Both the position numbers and the translations under genes were made by a program. From Notamacropus eugenii (taxonomy: Eukaryota; Chordata; Mammalia; Diprotodontia; Macropodidae), in NCBI RefSeq assembly GCF_028372415.1, contig NC_092879.1, positions 92,721,741 through 92,785,740 of the forward strand: a DNA stretch of 64,000 nucleotides. The letters run 5' to 3'. Under the pieces are notes generated by a model that made no database searches, was not told the DNA's origin, and was given only the letters and a program-made list of their open reading frames with translations. This document shows positions 43,047 to 58,000 of this stretch, one piece after another; within the stretch, counting starts at the first letter, position 1, and every line of letters begins with the position of its first letter.

Positions 43047-46000
43047 TTACTTCTCCAGGAGTGAGTCCAGCTGTTCCTGTAAGGAGCTGAGCTGCAAGGG
43101 GAGAGGTGAAGAAACATTTCTTCTGTAAATCTAGGTGCACTTACAAGATGCAGAACTCAGGCTTGCAGGAAAGAAAAAGAACAATTATCATTTAGCATTT
43201 ATATGTGTCTTTCATTCATCACCAAGGGATAAAAATGGTGCCCCCGAAGAGTGCAGCTCCCAAATGCTGCAATAACCCCAGGGAGGAGATGTTGTCTTTG
43301 ATTACAGAAAGCCCATAAAAGCAAGTTCCCAAAGGCAGCAGTGAAGCTGCCAGGAAGGAACACAGGAGACGGGATGGTGGCAGCCATGATGCCGATCCAG
43401 GGGAGAAGAGCCAATTAGGGAGCCTACACTGCATCTCACTGCTCCCTGCAATGCTGGGGGGAGTTCCTGTTTGCTATGTCTGACTCACCACTAACTCTGA
43501 ATGTAGTGCCTTCCTTCTCTGTGTTGGTTATTTGATTTAAATGGATGTTATGTTTTGACATGATTATATAAACTCATCAGTAGTGCTAATAATGTCATAT
43601 TTATATGATACTTCAAAGTTTGCAAAACACTTTACACACAATAGCTTGTTTGAGCCTCACAACATCCCTGTGAGGTAGGTGCTATAATTATCCCCATTTT
43701 CTAGATGAGGAAACTGAGGCTGAATGACCTGCCCAGAATCACACTGGCAGCCATCAGACACAGCCCACTGCTCTGTCCATTATGCCACACTAACACAGAA
43801 ACCAAAAGCATTACCTTTGAGATGAGGATTGTTGAAAATTTTCTTTCATTATCCCTATACCTAATGCTGACTCTGACCCTATGACATTAAAGTAGGGCAA
43901 ACATCACCTCACAAAGCTGTGGACGTGTGGCAAGTATCAGGGAGGTACCGAGAGAGCTCCACTCACCCAGACCCCTACAATGCCAAGCTGTGGCTGTCCT
44001 TCACTCCAGGCTCCCCGAATGGGGGAGTTCCTCCACAGTCTGTCCTTGATCACTTTCCTGTCCCATGTACTCACCTTCCCTCACTTCTACGAGGACAGCT
44101 CCCAAACCATGTGCAGGCTTGTCCCTTTTCCTGCACTCCAGTTCCCAAGTACAAAGCTGGCCGACCAGCTCGATTCAGTATGACAGAAGCCTCCCTCTCA
44201 AGATGGCCACCACAAACGCTCTCTCCCCTCCCCAACGCAGCTAGTCCCCTTTCTTCTCGCTGCAGATGACGCCAGCCCCTTCCTAGGCACACTGGAGCTT
44301 CACTTTTGCACAGCCGCCTGCCCAGCTCTCCTATACCTTCCTTATTCCCATGCCCTACTAGTTCAGGTCAGCCTCTTAACTTGTCTCTTTACCTTCAGAT
44401 CCTCACCTTCTAATCTGATTGAAACACTTTGGCTAATTTCAACACATCAGTGGCTTCTCTGCTTAGAAGCTTCCAATATCTTCTGAATTCAGTCTAAACT
44501 CCTTGGTCAGACATTCACAGCCATGCATATTCTGACTCTGACCTATCCATGCAGCCTTGTGTCCCACTACTCCCCAACACACACACCAGACACAGGCCAA
44601 AATGGATGACCCTGTGCTCATTCTGCCTGATCCCTAAATGACTTTCCCTCCATCTTGATGCATCCAAATATTACTGCTACTGCCACCCCCCAGCTCCTCT
44701 CCTCCTACAGTGAAACCCTACTCCAAACCACTGGACTTCCAGGCCCAGTCCAAATGCCATTCTCTCCAAGAAGCCAGTGTGTCTTACTAGCATTTGGGGT
44801 TGGAAACAATCTCGTGAGTGAAAGTACTACCAGAAAAGGCCGACGCTCTCCCAAGGATGCCTATTGCTCCAGGGAGCTTAATCTCTTTCCTTCTCTGGAA
44901 CCCCTGTTGCACTTGGCTTCTTTAATCTAATCCAACAAATATTTATTAAGCACTATGTGCAAGACGCTGCAAAATATTATGGATATGGACAGACTCTGCC
45001 CCTGAGGAGCTTACATTCTGGGAGGGAGGTCGGGGGGAGAAGAGTATATTTAAACAGATCCATAAATATAATAAAAGGGAGAGAATACTAAAAACCAAAG
45101 GGTTCAAGAAAGGCTTCCTATAGGTCAGGGGTTCTTTACCTGGGATAGATGTTAGGGGTTCCATGAACTTGGATGGGAAAAAAGTTACATCTTTATTTCA
45201 TTAGAATTGGTTTCCTTTGCAATCCGAAGTATTTATGATTCATTTAAAGCCATGATTGTGAGAAGGGGCCTCAACACAAAAAGGTGAAGGCCCCCTGCTG
45301 TAGGTGATGACACTTGAGTTGAATTTGGAATGAACCTCAACATGCCAAAAGGCAGAGAAGAGGAAGAGAGTGCCAAAGGGAGGAGTCTGTATTTTATTCT
45401 AGAGACAATGGTGAACCACTGCAAACTCCTGAGTAGGGGTGTGACATGGTCAGACTCATTGCTGAGGAAGATTATTTTGGCAGCTGTGTGGAGGGTAGCT
45501 TGAAGAGTGGAGTGAGGCAGGGAGATAAACTAAGAAGTCATTGAAAGAGTCCAGGAAAGCTGTGATAAGGACCTAAATTAGGCTAGTGGTCTTGTGAGAG
45601 GAAAGAAGGGGAGAGATGCAAGGTATTGTGGAGACAGAAATGACAAGCTTTCACACCTGGACAGAGAGCTGTATGACTTGATCAAAGAAAGGGTGGACAA
45701 GTTCTTCAAGATCCATAGGACATGGGGACACAGCCCACACTTGGGAGCAAAAACCAGTCTACCCCAAGAATTCACCCTTGCCAGGGCTACACGAGACTCT
45801 TTCAAATGTCCACAGCTCCATGGGAAAATAGCCAGCAGACCTTTCCCACATGGTGGCTTGTTCCACACCGTCCACCACCAATACTCCTCCCTTTCTGCCA
45901 TTTTACTCAGGGAGATTTGGTCACGGCTGTCCGCGACAACAAGCAACGAGCAATGAGATGGGCGGCAATGGCAGGGCTGCAGAGCGTCTCCTTACCTGCT

Positions 46001-46055
46001 GCTTTTCTTGTTCCTCCTGCTGTTTGATCTCATCCAGCGCAGCCTGAAGACGGCT
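43047..46055 (-). CDS. TAF7L: TAF7L exons 11-12: C-terminal coiled coil and stop
   Basis: Exons 46055-45996 and 43091-43047 encode residues 327-360: SRLQAALDEIKQQEEQEKQQ followed by LSSLQEQLDSLLEK and TAA at 43049-43047. This is the conserved C-terminal helix of the TAF7 family. Intron 11 (43092-45995) contains a CORE-SINE, a hAT-like element and part of a dispersed purine-rich repeat. The 3' UTR continues below 43047 but I found no clear poly(A) signal close to the stop. Confidence 0.93.
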
Positions 46056-49000
46056 CTGGAAAATAAGTCACAGAAGCAATGAATGCTGGGTCTCAGCAAT
46101 GAAGAGACAATTACCAAGGAAGACAAAGGACTCTTCAAGCAATTGGTCAAGCAGAAACCCTGGGGTGTAACAAAGGCTCTCTCTTTCCATCAATTTAGTG
46201 TTTTTAAACCACACTCCCCACTGTAGCTCTGCACCACTTTACTCTGAACATCCTACAAAACGTTCCATTTTTCCTCCAAATGAATGGTTACAGAATGCCT
46301 TCAGATAAACTATTAACCCTTTTCTAACTGGGCAACAGAACCACTGTGATCCTTTGGCCACCTTGAAATTAAATGGAAAGAGCTGAACTGGAATTCCTAT
46401 GCTGTCTCATCCTGGCCCTTCATCCTAGCCAAATATTATCATTCTTAAGTAATATTATGAAGCAGTGGTTTTCAAAGTGTGGTCTGGGGAGCCTCATAGG
46501 ACTTTGAGAGTCTTTAGGGGATCTGTGAGGTCAAAAACATTTTCATAACAATAGGAAGATCTTTCATTTCTAATATGATAATCTGTTGGGGGTAAGCTCA
46601 GTTTTCACGTGGACAGTCTCGGGCAGGTAAAAGTGAGGACCTCTAAACCTCAGAGTTCTCACGAGGCCCCCCAGGGAACAGCTGGGGATTGAGGCGTTCC
46701 TTTTGCACTGAGGGGCCCTTAGAGGGAGGAGGGTCCCAGGTGGTGGGATACCCAGAAATAATCAATAAATATAACTCACATAAACAAAATCTCTTTTGGG
46801 GAGAAGGCCCTCAATTTTTAAGAGTTTATACTTTTTAAGAGTTTATATTTTTAAGAGTTTGGTTATGAAACCAAAAAGTCTGAGAACAAAAATTACTATA
46901 ATCTGCATAACATTTTCTACATTCTAGTCTAGTGCCTCTGATGTATATACTAGATGTATGAACCCAGTCAAGTCGCTTAATGTCTTAGTGCTCTAGTTAG
47001 CAATCTGGTTTGCAGAGAAGGTTCCATTCCTCACCCAAAAGCTCTCTATACCAATGAAATCATAAATCCATTCTGTCCCTCTTTTGTCCTTTCACATACA
47101 TGATCTCAAAGCAAGGACAGTATCCCAAATCTGTCACACCATGGGAACAGTTGCTGCTCTGACCAACCAAAGATGAAGTCGGTGTGGATTTTTCCATCTG
47201 TCCCTATTTCAGGTCAGAGCTGGCCTGGAAGCCTCTTCCAACTCAGAAATGAATTTCAGAAGCATTTCCTTTCATCAGGACTTGCTAAACATGTCAGAAT
47301 TGAAAGCAAATTATTCACCTTTGCTCAAGCATGCAATAGAAGGTAGTTAAAAAATAAATTCAATTCTTGGCTCCCTTAATGTATACAATGGATACCAAGA
47401 GAAGAAAATGGCACATTATAGGCATTTTCAAAAAGATAATAGTCCTCTTCTGTGCAAAGGGTAAATGGAAACTGACTAAGAATCAGGATTCTTCAATTAA
47501 AGCTAAATCATTTCTGACTAATCCCTGTTTTTTAGGTTCACATAAGTGTTTAACACAAATACATTTTAAACCAGTTGGCTCCTTCCCCCAAAATGGTCAC
47601 AGTAGATGCTGAAAATGATTTTTTAGATTATAGGCTTGTCCCCATTGTAAAGAAAAAGATAGAGGGTGGATAGGGGCCTCAGGGGCAGATTTCAGAATGA
47701 AATAGAGTTAATGCTGCCTAGAGGTGACGTACAAGAAAACATAAGAGATGAGAGTCAGGAATGGGAACTAAGCTAAGGAGAATATAAATACTAAGGGAAG
47801 AAATCCCTATTCAATATATATAGTATGTCAGTGACTTGAAAATAACTGGTCACAAAAAAGATAGGAGATATCTTTCACAACCATGGCAAGGAGAGAATTC
47901 TCAACTATACAAGGAATAGAGATGATTATTAAGGACAAAAGAGACCTTTTCAACTACATAAAATTAAAAAGCTTTTACAGAGAATAAATGAAAATAGAAT
48001 AAGAGAAGCAGCTACTAAGTGGGGAAAAATAAAGAACTAGAAACAAAGCAAATGCCCTAAGTTGAGGAATGACTGAACAAATTGTGGTTTCTGAAATGTA
48101 AAGGAATATTGATTGTGTAATAAGGAATTACAAATTTCTGTGATTCTGTGAATTTGAGGACTTCAGAGAAATATGGGAAAATCCACGTGAAGGAACATGG
48201 AACCCAAAGAACATACAAAATGACAATATAAATAAAATGATCACTAAAAGCAAGCTAAGCCGAGCAAATGAAACCCCAACAATGACCAAGGAGAGCAGGC
48301 CTGAAATACACATCTGAAGGGTGGTGGGTAGGGAAGACAGGACAGAGAGGAGAGGGAAGGAAGAGGAAAAAGCACCATTAATTTGAAAGAGGGGTTTATT
48401 TCCAGAAATGACTTGTGATGTGTGTAATTTTTCTAACGCAGAGAGCATGGCTTCAATTCAATTTAACTTTTAAGAGCTACTCTGTGAAAAGGTGCTGGGT
48501 AAACAGAAGCCAAAAGGAAGAGTTCCTGCCTTCATTAGGAGCTTCACTTCTGGGGTAGGAGAGAGAAGTACATGGGGGCAGATGAGCAAATACTGGCTAA
48601 GATGGGAGGGGGAAAAAGTGCTGCTGCCTGAAGGGTGACTGTACAGCTCACCTTGAGGGCCAGATTTGCCACTCTGAAGACAAGGTCCTCCTGGTGTTTT
48701 GCTCTCTTCCAAGTCTCTTGGTGCTTTCCCTTCATCACATCGATCTGCTTCTGGAGTCCTACAACTAAGAGAAAGTCGTTTCTCCTTAATCTATCCTGTG
48801 TCAGTGGCAGACCATGATCATGATCAGCTGGTCTGGTCACAATCTGATGATCACCTGTTCAAACTTGCCAGGCACTCATTTGGGCACAGGGGCTCAGCCT
48901 CCAAGACTGGCCCCTTGGGACTTACCAAGATAATTTGCTTTCTCATCTTTTCGGCGCTGTTCATCAAATGTGCTTTGTGATGATCTCTCCAGGTCTTCCT

Positions 49001-52000
49001 CAGTGTTGATGTTTATTTCTTCATTGTCCTGGTTATCATCTTCTTCTTCCTCTTCATCATCATCATCTTCATCTTCATCATCATCATCATCATCATCGCT
49101 GCTAATGTCATGACATATCTCTTGAAACTTCTCATATTCTGTTTGAAACGAGGAAACAACAAATAAATGCAATGTTTCAAATACCTCCCACTAGTGTGTA
49201 ACCCACTGTGCTAAGTAGAGGAGCGCGCTCCTCACAAACAAGAGTTAGCATCAGGAAAAAGTCCTCTCCACACATTAAGTAATTGAGGATGGGAGAGAAA
49301 TGAGAATACTACTCCCAAATCAAAGAGTCAGTCATCAAGAAAGGTTGAAGGGAGGCCTAGGAATCCTTTGCAAACCAGAGCCTGCAAGTTTGTGGAAGCT
49401 GCTTATCCAACAAATAGTCTTCAGCAAAGCTCAAGCTCTGTACCTGATGAGCTACGGCCCTGCTTATAGCTACTCATTCCTGGAGAGATGTCCAGGCTGG
49501 TCAGAGAACTCTGGTTATCTGTGTCCTTTAATTCATCTTCAGTAATGATCTCCCAACCTGACAATAGGTGCAATTAAGGAAAAGGTAAGAGAACTACAAG
49601 GTCTCCAAAGAGTTTCTTTAATAGAAGCACTACTTACTTAGGTCTGACCCCAGCCCAACTGGGACTTGATTCTTAGTGTAGCAATGTGCCCTGACAGTGG
49701 TTAACAGAGGCTCTACATTAACGTAAGTACAAAGTAAATCTGATGACCCGGCTTTCTGCTAGCTAAATGAAGAAAACATGGCCACTTGTGTCTTTATGAG
49801 AGAGTACACCCTGGTTTGAACCAACTGTCCTCATCATACCATCTTAGGAAATGCCTTTACTAAGTAAAGGCTAAAAGCTGAAAACAAGTTCATGGGCCCA
49901 GAGAAGTTCCCAGGCCCCAAGATTTCCGATATAAAAGGATACGGGTACTGACAGCTTCAGCATCTGTGCTCAGCAATCTCCTGACTTCCTTTTCTACATC
50001 TGGAGATTCGAAGAACTGGGCCAGAGGAGACAAAAGAACAGTCACAGCATTAAATGCCCTGTGGTGGGCAGGGAGGAGCCTGTTAACTGTGGGCAAAGGC
50101 ATCGGAACAACCAGCATTCTTTAGCTGCAAGAAAAGAAGCCTTTCTCCAGCACCTGGGTTTGTACAGGATACAGGAGCTTTCTTCTGTCAAACAAATGAC
50201 TGAGGGGGCTTTTTTTTCCATCTTAAGACTTTATAGCAGAGTTTTCACACAAAGAATCCTCCCTTTAAATTCTAGTTATTAAAAATTTGCACTGACTTCA
50301 CAATAGTAGCCTGCACCCCCCTTCTTAGCTATTGAGAAATGAAGTGGCTTGAAGGTTCAAATTCCCAGATTCCTTTTCCTTATTGTTATTTAGTCTTTTC
50401 AGTCATGTCCAACTCTTTGTGACCTCATTGGGGTTTTCTGGGCAGAGATATCAAAGTGGTTTGCCATTCTTTCTGACTCCAGGCCGGGTACTCTATCCAC
50501 TGACCCACTGAACTACCCATCTTTGTTATTAGGAACATTCATAAAGAGCAAGTATTATTTGCACGTCCCCCTTGAATATTAACTCAAGCAATTATCTCCA
50601 GAATATCCAAGATGTCAAGCCACAAACTGAAATCAGGACCTCAAAAGGAACACTCCTGAATAGCAAACAACTGTCTATAAAACAGAGACCTGATTTACTG
50701 ATGTTATAATATATATTAAATTATATAAATATTTATATTTATTTAGCCTTTATATTTTATGTGTGTGTATATATATGTACATATGTTTTATACATACACA
50801 CATGTATTACCTTTGCAATAAATAGCTACAAGACAGAGATAAACAGATTACAAAGGTCACTGACAAAAAGAACATTTTCCCTAGCAGTTATTTGAAAGAC
50901 CTAAAATGGTGAAGTCATTTTTCAGTGAGACAAATTAGGGGGAAGACTTATAGAAGCAATTGTTCTCTTTCCAGCTTGTTCAATTCAAATGAACTATGAA
51001 CTCATGCTGAAAAAATGAACAAACAATATGATACAGTATCTGACTCCAACTCTGTGAAGTCTGAGGAGAGAATGAACAAATCATCCTTTTGCTCTTTAGC
51101 AGGTTAAGGATGAGGCAGCTGAGAATAGGACAGAGTCTGTCTACTGGCTGACTGTGAGACTAGGCTGTGGGGCCTTTCGTTTATAAATCTCATAGTCCAA
51201 AGTGTTACCTGAACCTCCACATAAGGATTCTAGCCAGATCTCTTTTTGACACCTTTGCCCATCGTCACGCTCCAAGGCTGCCTGGCAGAGAAATTAAGAG
51301 TCTGGATGAAGATGAAACTTTTACCTTCTTCTTGGCTGTCTTCCGGAACCTTCTCTGTCTGATATTCTTCAGGGGCAGAGTGACTAAAACAAAACAAGGT
51401 GCCATGTATCAGCCTAATTGTTGGTTAGACAACAGTCTGAACAGATTTGATAAAAAGAACATTCATCCTATAGAATCTAAGAAGTGACACAGGCTGATTA
51501 TGAAATCACAGCACTGTACTGTATAGAAGACCTAGACGCTGGGATTTGCAATCCCAGGTTCAAGCTGATACCCTTTTTCAACTCTGGCTACGAACGTAAA
51601 TGGGCTGAGGCTTGGGGCACATGTCTGAGTCATCACTAGATAGGATTCAGCAGGTGTGACAAGGAGGCCAGGGCAAAAAAAGGGTTCTCACTTACCGCCA
51701 TGGTTCCATATGAATTTCTTCTCTTTCTCCTTCTCTTTTTTCTTAGTTACTTTTGGATCATTAGTGGCAACTGGTCCTTCCACCGGTGGATAAAGATCTC
51801 CATCCACACTACTCACAAGCATCTATAAACAGCAACCCCCCCCCCAAAAAAATCAGAAAAGCTATTTTTGGGGCTCTATGACTTAGATGTTAGGTGATTT
51901 TTAACAACGGACCACCACCCTTAACACCAAAAAGGCACCTGAATGTAAAAGGTTACATAAAAACAAGTAAAGGAAAATGAAAAGGAGGTACCTTTCACAG

Positions 52001-55000
52001 CTGTAGCTGGGAAATTCTTAAACAAGTAAGGTAGAGGCAGCCATAAAAGATGAAATAGAAAATTTCTATTATATAGAATTCTGAAAGCTTTTTCGTGAAC
52101 AATATCAATACAACTAGCATAAGAAGAGCAACAGTCAATTAAGGAAAATCAATTGAATTCTATATCATTGATAGAAATCTGGCATCCAGATGATATATGG
52201 AATTAACATAGACCAAGAAGCATTCCCTCAAATAGTGATCAAAGGATATAAACAGACATTTATCAAAAAACTTGCAAAATATTAACAACCTTATGGAAGA
52301 CTGCTCCAAATCATTAATAATTGATTCAACCAATATTTATTAAGTACCTATAACCCTAACTGCTGGACACTGTGGTAAACAAGAGACATAAAAAAGACAA
52401 AATCTAAACTGCCCTTGGCCAAAAGGAACTTACATACTTTTGGAAGGAAGCAACATGCAAAAAGAAAACTAAATACAAAATACATTCAAAATAATTTCGA
52501 AGGGGAGAGCAGTAACAACTAGGAAAAAGAGACTTTCTCCAGTAGACGGCACTTGAGCTCTGCTTTTGCTAGAGGCCCCTTCAACTATAACCCAGTGATT
52601 CATTTCTTAGTGTTTCTGGTGTGTTTCCCATGACCTTCTTATGATGTGCATCAGAATATGTTTTTCAACATTTTCTACTCTGCTATCCTTCCTCTGAGGA
52701 ATGTGAATGAATTGCTAACCATAAAACAAATATACAGGTACACATACATTTTTACACAGCTCTATTACTAACTGGGGCTTTTTCCCCCCACAGTAGAACC
52801 TTTATTGTATTAGAAGTTTAGTTCCCATTCCTCTGCAGAATATGAGTTTAACATTCACCCAAGGCATCTCCAGCAGAGGTCTTTGGTTCTCACTTGAGAG
52901 AACGATCCAAGGCCATTCTCCAGGCACTGGCCAGAACTCCTTGGGAACACTCACACCCAAATTAATTGGCTATTTTCCTGTATCCCTGTGTAGCTTTAGT
53001 TGCTTTTTGATTTCTTTTCTTTCACTGCCAAAACCAGCAGAGAAAGAGTCTTTGTCTTCCCTTATGGTTTCAGGGGTAAATATCCACCAGGGCCCACCAT
53101 GACCCACAGTTCTTGGGATCACAGATAAGATCCTTCACATCTCTCTTGTCAGCTGAACCCAAGTAAAGGAGAGAACATTCTGATCCTACATTGTCACTTT
53201 GTCAAACAAAGATCCCAAACCAGAGATCTGGAAATCCTAGAACCTCCCAAAAGGAGGAAGCAACTCTAATGCATGTCAAAAGAGAAATCTTTTCCTTTAC
53301 AAAAATGGAAAACTGGGAAGTTATCATGGGAGTTGCCTTCCTACTCCTCCGAATTGGATGTAGATTTGATGGATCATAATACACCCTCCATCTCTAAAAA
53401 ATAGAAGTTGGACAGCTAAGTCTAATATATGGGGTTTCTCCTTTCTTTTCTCCAGTTTGGATGCTGAGTTGTCACAAAATCATTCATTTGAAATGAGCCT
53501 GTGAAGCCCACATAGGAACTGAAATGAATGGGAGAAATGGATTAAGCTCCCTCCCATTTTAAAACTTCAACTTACATAAGGTTGCAGTAAGTATTCTGAG
53601 TTTTAATGGGAGCTATGGATTCTATATGGTAGAGGTGGGAAGGTAGCACATTCTACGCATGGAATAAAGCCTATGGAACAGCAAGGCCAGTTTGTCTGGG
53701 ATGCAAAGCACGTGAAAGAAAAGAAAATGAAATAAGTTTGAAATAGTCTGGAGGAAGACTGTGAAAGGTTTCAAAAGCCAGCTTCATACTTTATCCTAGA
53801 AGCAAGAGGAAGTCACTCAAATTTTTTGAGGAATGACTATGCGCTTTAGGAATAGCAATTTCTGAAATAATGCTATAAAATTGAAATGTGCAAGCTTGGC
53901 CCCAAAGACATATGAGAAAGCACCTCTCTCCTTATCTCTGTCTCTGTTTCTGTCTGTCTGTCTGTCTCCTTAGCGGAAAGGTGAGGGGGGGACAATGGGT
54001 GTGGACTAGCACTAACAACAGCTAGCATTTAAGGTTTGCAAAGCATTTTCCAGATGTCATCTCATGTGGAGCACTTGAGCTAATGTCAGGACTTGATAGA
54101 ATCAGAGAAAGCATATTGTACAGACAGAAGATGATCCAGGAGAAAGCCCTTGGGGCCACCACCCACATAAGGGGAGAGACAAGGACACGATTCCAAACAA
54201 AGGCAACTGAGAAGGAAAGCTAGGAGATGAGCCAGGAGACAGCAGCGTCATGAAAACTGAAGGAGGAAAGTATGTGTGGGAGGTCAGCATGGCCAACAAT
54301 GTCACATGCTGCAGGGAGGTCAAAAAGAAGAAAAATCTAACAGCTTTGGCAATGAATAGAGCTTGGTAACCTTGAAGAGAAGTTTCAGTTGACCAATGAG
54401 ATTAGAAGCCATGTTGCAAGGAGTTCAAAGTCGGGGCAATGAGTGTGAATGGCTTCTTCTAGAAATCTGAAAAGGATGATAGCTTGAGGGGCCTATAGGC
54501 CAAGTGACAGTTTTTAAGATATGGGGAGATATGGGAATATTTGTAAGCAATAAGGAAGAAATCAGCAGATAGTAGAGATTGCATCCTCCTCTAAGACTAG
54601 AGCAAAGGAGGAGAGAATGGAGGAGCTGTTGAAATGATCTGGAACAAGGAGGGAGTTCACAAGTGATAAGAGATTTCTAAACTGAAATAACTTTGAAGTT
54701 TCACTTTGTACCTAGCAAACTGAAAGATACCAAAAGACTTAACTAATTGATGCTAGAGAGTCTGGAGTAAGACAGGCACACTAACATACTCTGGTGGGAT
54801 TGTGAATTGGTCCAACCATTCTAGACAGCAATTCAGAATGATATAAGAAAAGTGATTATCTCCCCTTTGACGTAGAAATCCCCTACTGGTCATACTCCCA
54901 AGGGCATAAAAAATTAAGAAACAAAGGTGTAACATATGCCAAAATAGTCATAATGGCTCTTTTCGAAAGAGCAAAGAAATGGAATCAACAAGCACTATTA

Positions 55001-58000
55001 AACATCTTTGTGCCAGGGGCAGTGCCAAGTGCTGGAAACAACAAACTATAGTATCTGAATGTGAAGAAATATTACTGTGCTGTAAAAAATGATTAAGATT
55101 TCAGAGACATATGAACTGAAGTAGAAAGAAATCAGCAGCACTAGGAAAACAACATACACAAAGACTACAATAATGTAAACAAAAAGAATAACCAAATAAA
55201 GCTAACCCTTTGTGGTTATAATGAGAAGAGATGAAAGGTGCAGTCCCCCTTGAGCCAGCTGTACAAGCCGTCAGACGTGGCCATGGCAATGGATCTTGCT
55301 TAACTGTTTTTTTGTAACAAGGAAAGGCTCACCAGAGGGTATGGGGGTTGGGAGTATATATCTACAAATGTTTCGGAGGGAAAAACAAAAGGCAGCAGTA
55401 AAACTTTATAAAAAGTCAGAGGGCAATGCACTTGGCATTTTACTGCAGTCACTTTGTCATGAAGCAGCACTACAAATATAGAATCTAGCAAAAGGCTTTT
55501 TGGAGCTAGAGTACTTACCACTGCAGAGGAGGAAGTATGTTGGAAAACAGATCCCAGCATTTTGATTTACAAAGAAAACAAGAAATCAACAGCAGAGATG
55601 ATGGATAAGAACCAGTTTATACCTCTCTGGTCAAGTGCAGGTGGCTTCAGCAGAAGGAGCCAGAGAAGATCCCAGCTGCTTCTATTTGTCAATTAATGAA
55701 TCACTACAAATGACAGACAGGAGGTTCAATACTCCACAAGCTGGTTACATGACAAGAGGTAATGGTAATAAACAGTTAAGTCTCAAAACACCAAAATGAA
55801 GCATGAAATTTCATCCTTGTATTTTAGCCTAGAAACCAGTGATAGGAAATAGTCATTCCCCAAATACAATGGCCACCTGGAAGAAGTAAAAACTAGTGGG
55901 TATTAGGAAAAGACTAGTCTAGCCATACCTGGCAAACATCCGCAGTCTTGTAAAAGGTTTTCTTATCGACGGTTTTCAAGCTTTCAATAATGCAGGGCAG
56001 GTCAACCAGCTTAGAGGGCAATGGGACACCATCCACACACACAATTCCATGACGGCCATCAGCTAAGGACAAATAAACAAAAGCTTCAATTCTGACATCC
56101 TTTCAGTGAAATGTAAGCCTCCCAGGGTTACAATAACAAGGACCTGCACAATAACAAGGTACGTGCATGGGATTTAATTGAGAAATCTACCATTTCTTTT
56201 AACAGTAAAGCTGTTAAGAGCTGTGCTATGTGACCAGTAGTAACCTCTGTGGAAAAATGCCAGCTGACATGGTGTTCACAACTCCCAACTCTGCTGGGAC
56301 TTGCTGAATTTCCCAATTAATGTTTGAGGACTGAATAGCATGGTGGAGCTGTGGATTTCTGCAGAAAATTTTATATGAACATAAATGCTACATTTTTTTG
56401 TTATTCTAAGCAGTCTATTCCACTCATTCAAACTAGTCCTCAGAAACATTCCTGTTCTAGAGATAGACTATCAGTTTTCTGAAATTAGAACACTGCAGGG
56501 GAGGTCATTGCAGATGTGTACTTTGTAGGAAGGGAAAAAAAACTGCACTTCTAGAATGGTGCTTAGAACCCACAATTATAGATTTGATCTCTAGTTCTGT
56601 CACGGAGAAAACTCAAACATAGTCCACAACTGTTATTTCCCCCAAAGCATGCAAATGACAAGGGAAACTTTGGTCCATTCTCTGGAACAGCTCACTGAAA
56701 CATCATCCATTATGGAAAGCAAGCTTCCTCCCAAGGTGGGGGTCTGAAAGGCTATCTTTATAAACAAAGGCCAGTGTTTGTTATTCCCTTGGATAAGGAG
56801 AAACCAAGAAGGCCGACTATATCAGACAGGAGACAGTAAGCATTACCTGTCTGATCTCTGGAAGCCAAACTCCGGTACAGGTACAGTGTACAGAGGTACA
56901 CGCCCATAGTTTTTAACCGTATTGCTCTTTGGACGGTTTCAGAGAAACCTGGGCAGATCCATGAGTGAAATGAGCAAATTCAGGAGAACAATGAATGAAC
57001 ACAGCAACAGCCATACTGTAAAGACAACAACTTGGAAAGACTTAGGAACTCTGATCAGCACAATGACAAACTGCAGTGCCAACCAACATACTGCCCACCT
57101 CCAGAGACAGAGAGAGGGCTGAGGAACTCAAGAGTACAGAGTGAAGTATAGCTTTTCTGGACATGGCCAATGTGGGAATTTGCTTTGTCTGACTTAAATG
57201 TTAGTAACAGATTTTGTTTGTTTGTTTGTTTGTTTTTGCTTTTCCAATGGTGGTGTAAGGGGAGGGGGAGGGGAAAAATGCTAACCTGAAAATAAAAGTG
57301 AGTTAAATAAAGTAAGAAAGACGTTGCCCTTTCACTTCTAAGGGACAACAAAGAGATATGGACTACTTACGATGTAATTCGATGGTTAATTTGTCTTTCA
57401 AGTTGGCATTTCCAGACTGCATTGCCTTTCTCACAGTAGCAGCATATTCCTGAAAAGAAAAAAAAACTTCTAAGACTGGTCACATGCATACCAGATGGCA
57501 GAAGAGATGGGCCAGGGAAATTCTGCTCTTAAATCTAACCTTCAAACAGTTTCTGGACAGACACATAGAGACAACAACTACTTGGCGCTCCATGGAGCCA
57601 TTTTATCAGGGTATCTAAATCAAGCCAGGACAAAGGTTGACCTTTATTCCTGGCGCTCCAAACAAAGAACTCTCAGCTAACTGCTAAAAGTCAGGAGGGT
57701 TCTGATCTCTAAATATTCTAGGTATAAAAAATGACCTCAATCTGGGAGAAGACTGTTTATTCCACCCAACGGCTGGAGTTTGTGCCATTTACCATTAGAT
57801 GCCACTTTCCTGGTCCATTTCTAAATTCAAATCCAGATATCAAGGGTAAGAGGCCCTAAAACAGGATTCAAAAGGACTGTTCTTTCCAATCCCAGAGGTT
57901 ATCCAGACTTCAATAGCACAACATACTTTAATGTTTATGGAGGAGTGCTCTATGTAGTATACAACTAATTCAACTCTCAGCCTCTTTGTAAGTATATGAG

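Noticed and set aside
43199-43434. Two overlapping 71-codon minus-strand frames within TAF7L intron 11
   Set aside because: No similarity that I recognise, no splice sites fitting the TAF7L phases, and two frames overlap over the same bases.
55300-55560. Minus-strand frame with a donor-like GTAAG near 55515, as an extra TAF7L exon
   Set aside because: Exons 4 and 5 join in phase with continuous conserved TAFII55 sequence, leaving no room for an extra conserved exon, and part of the frame abuts an L1 fragment.
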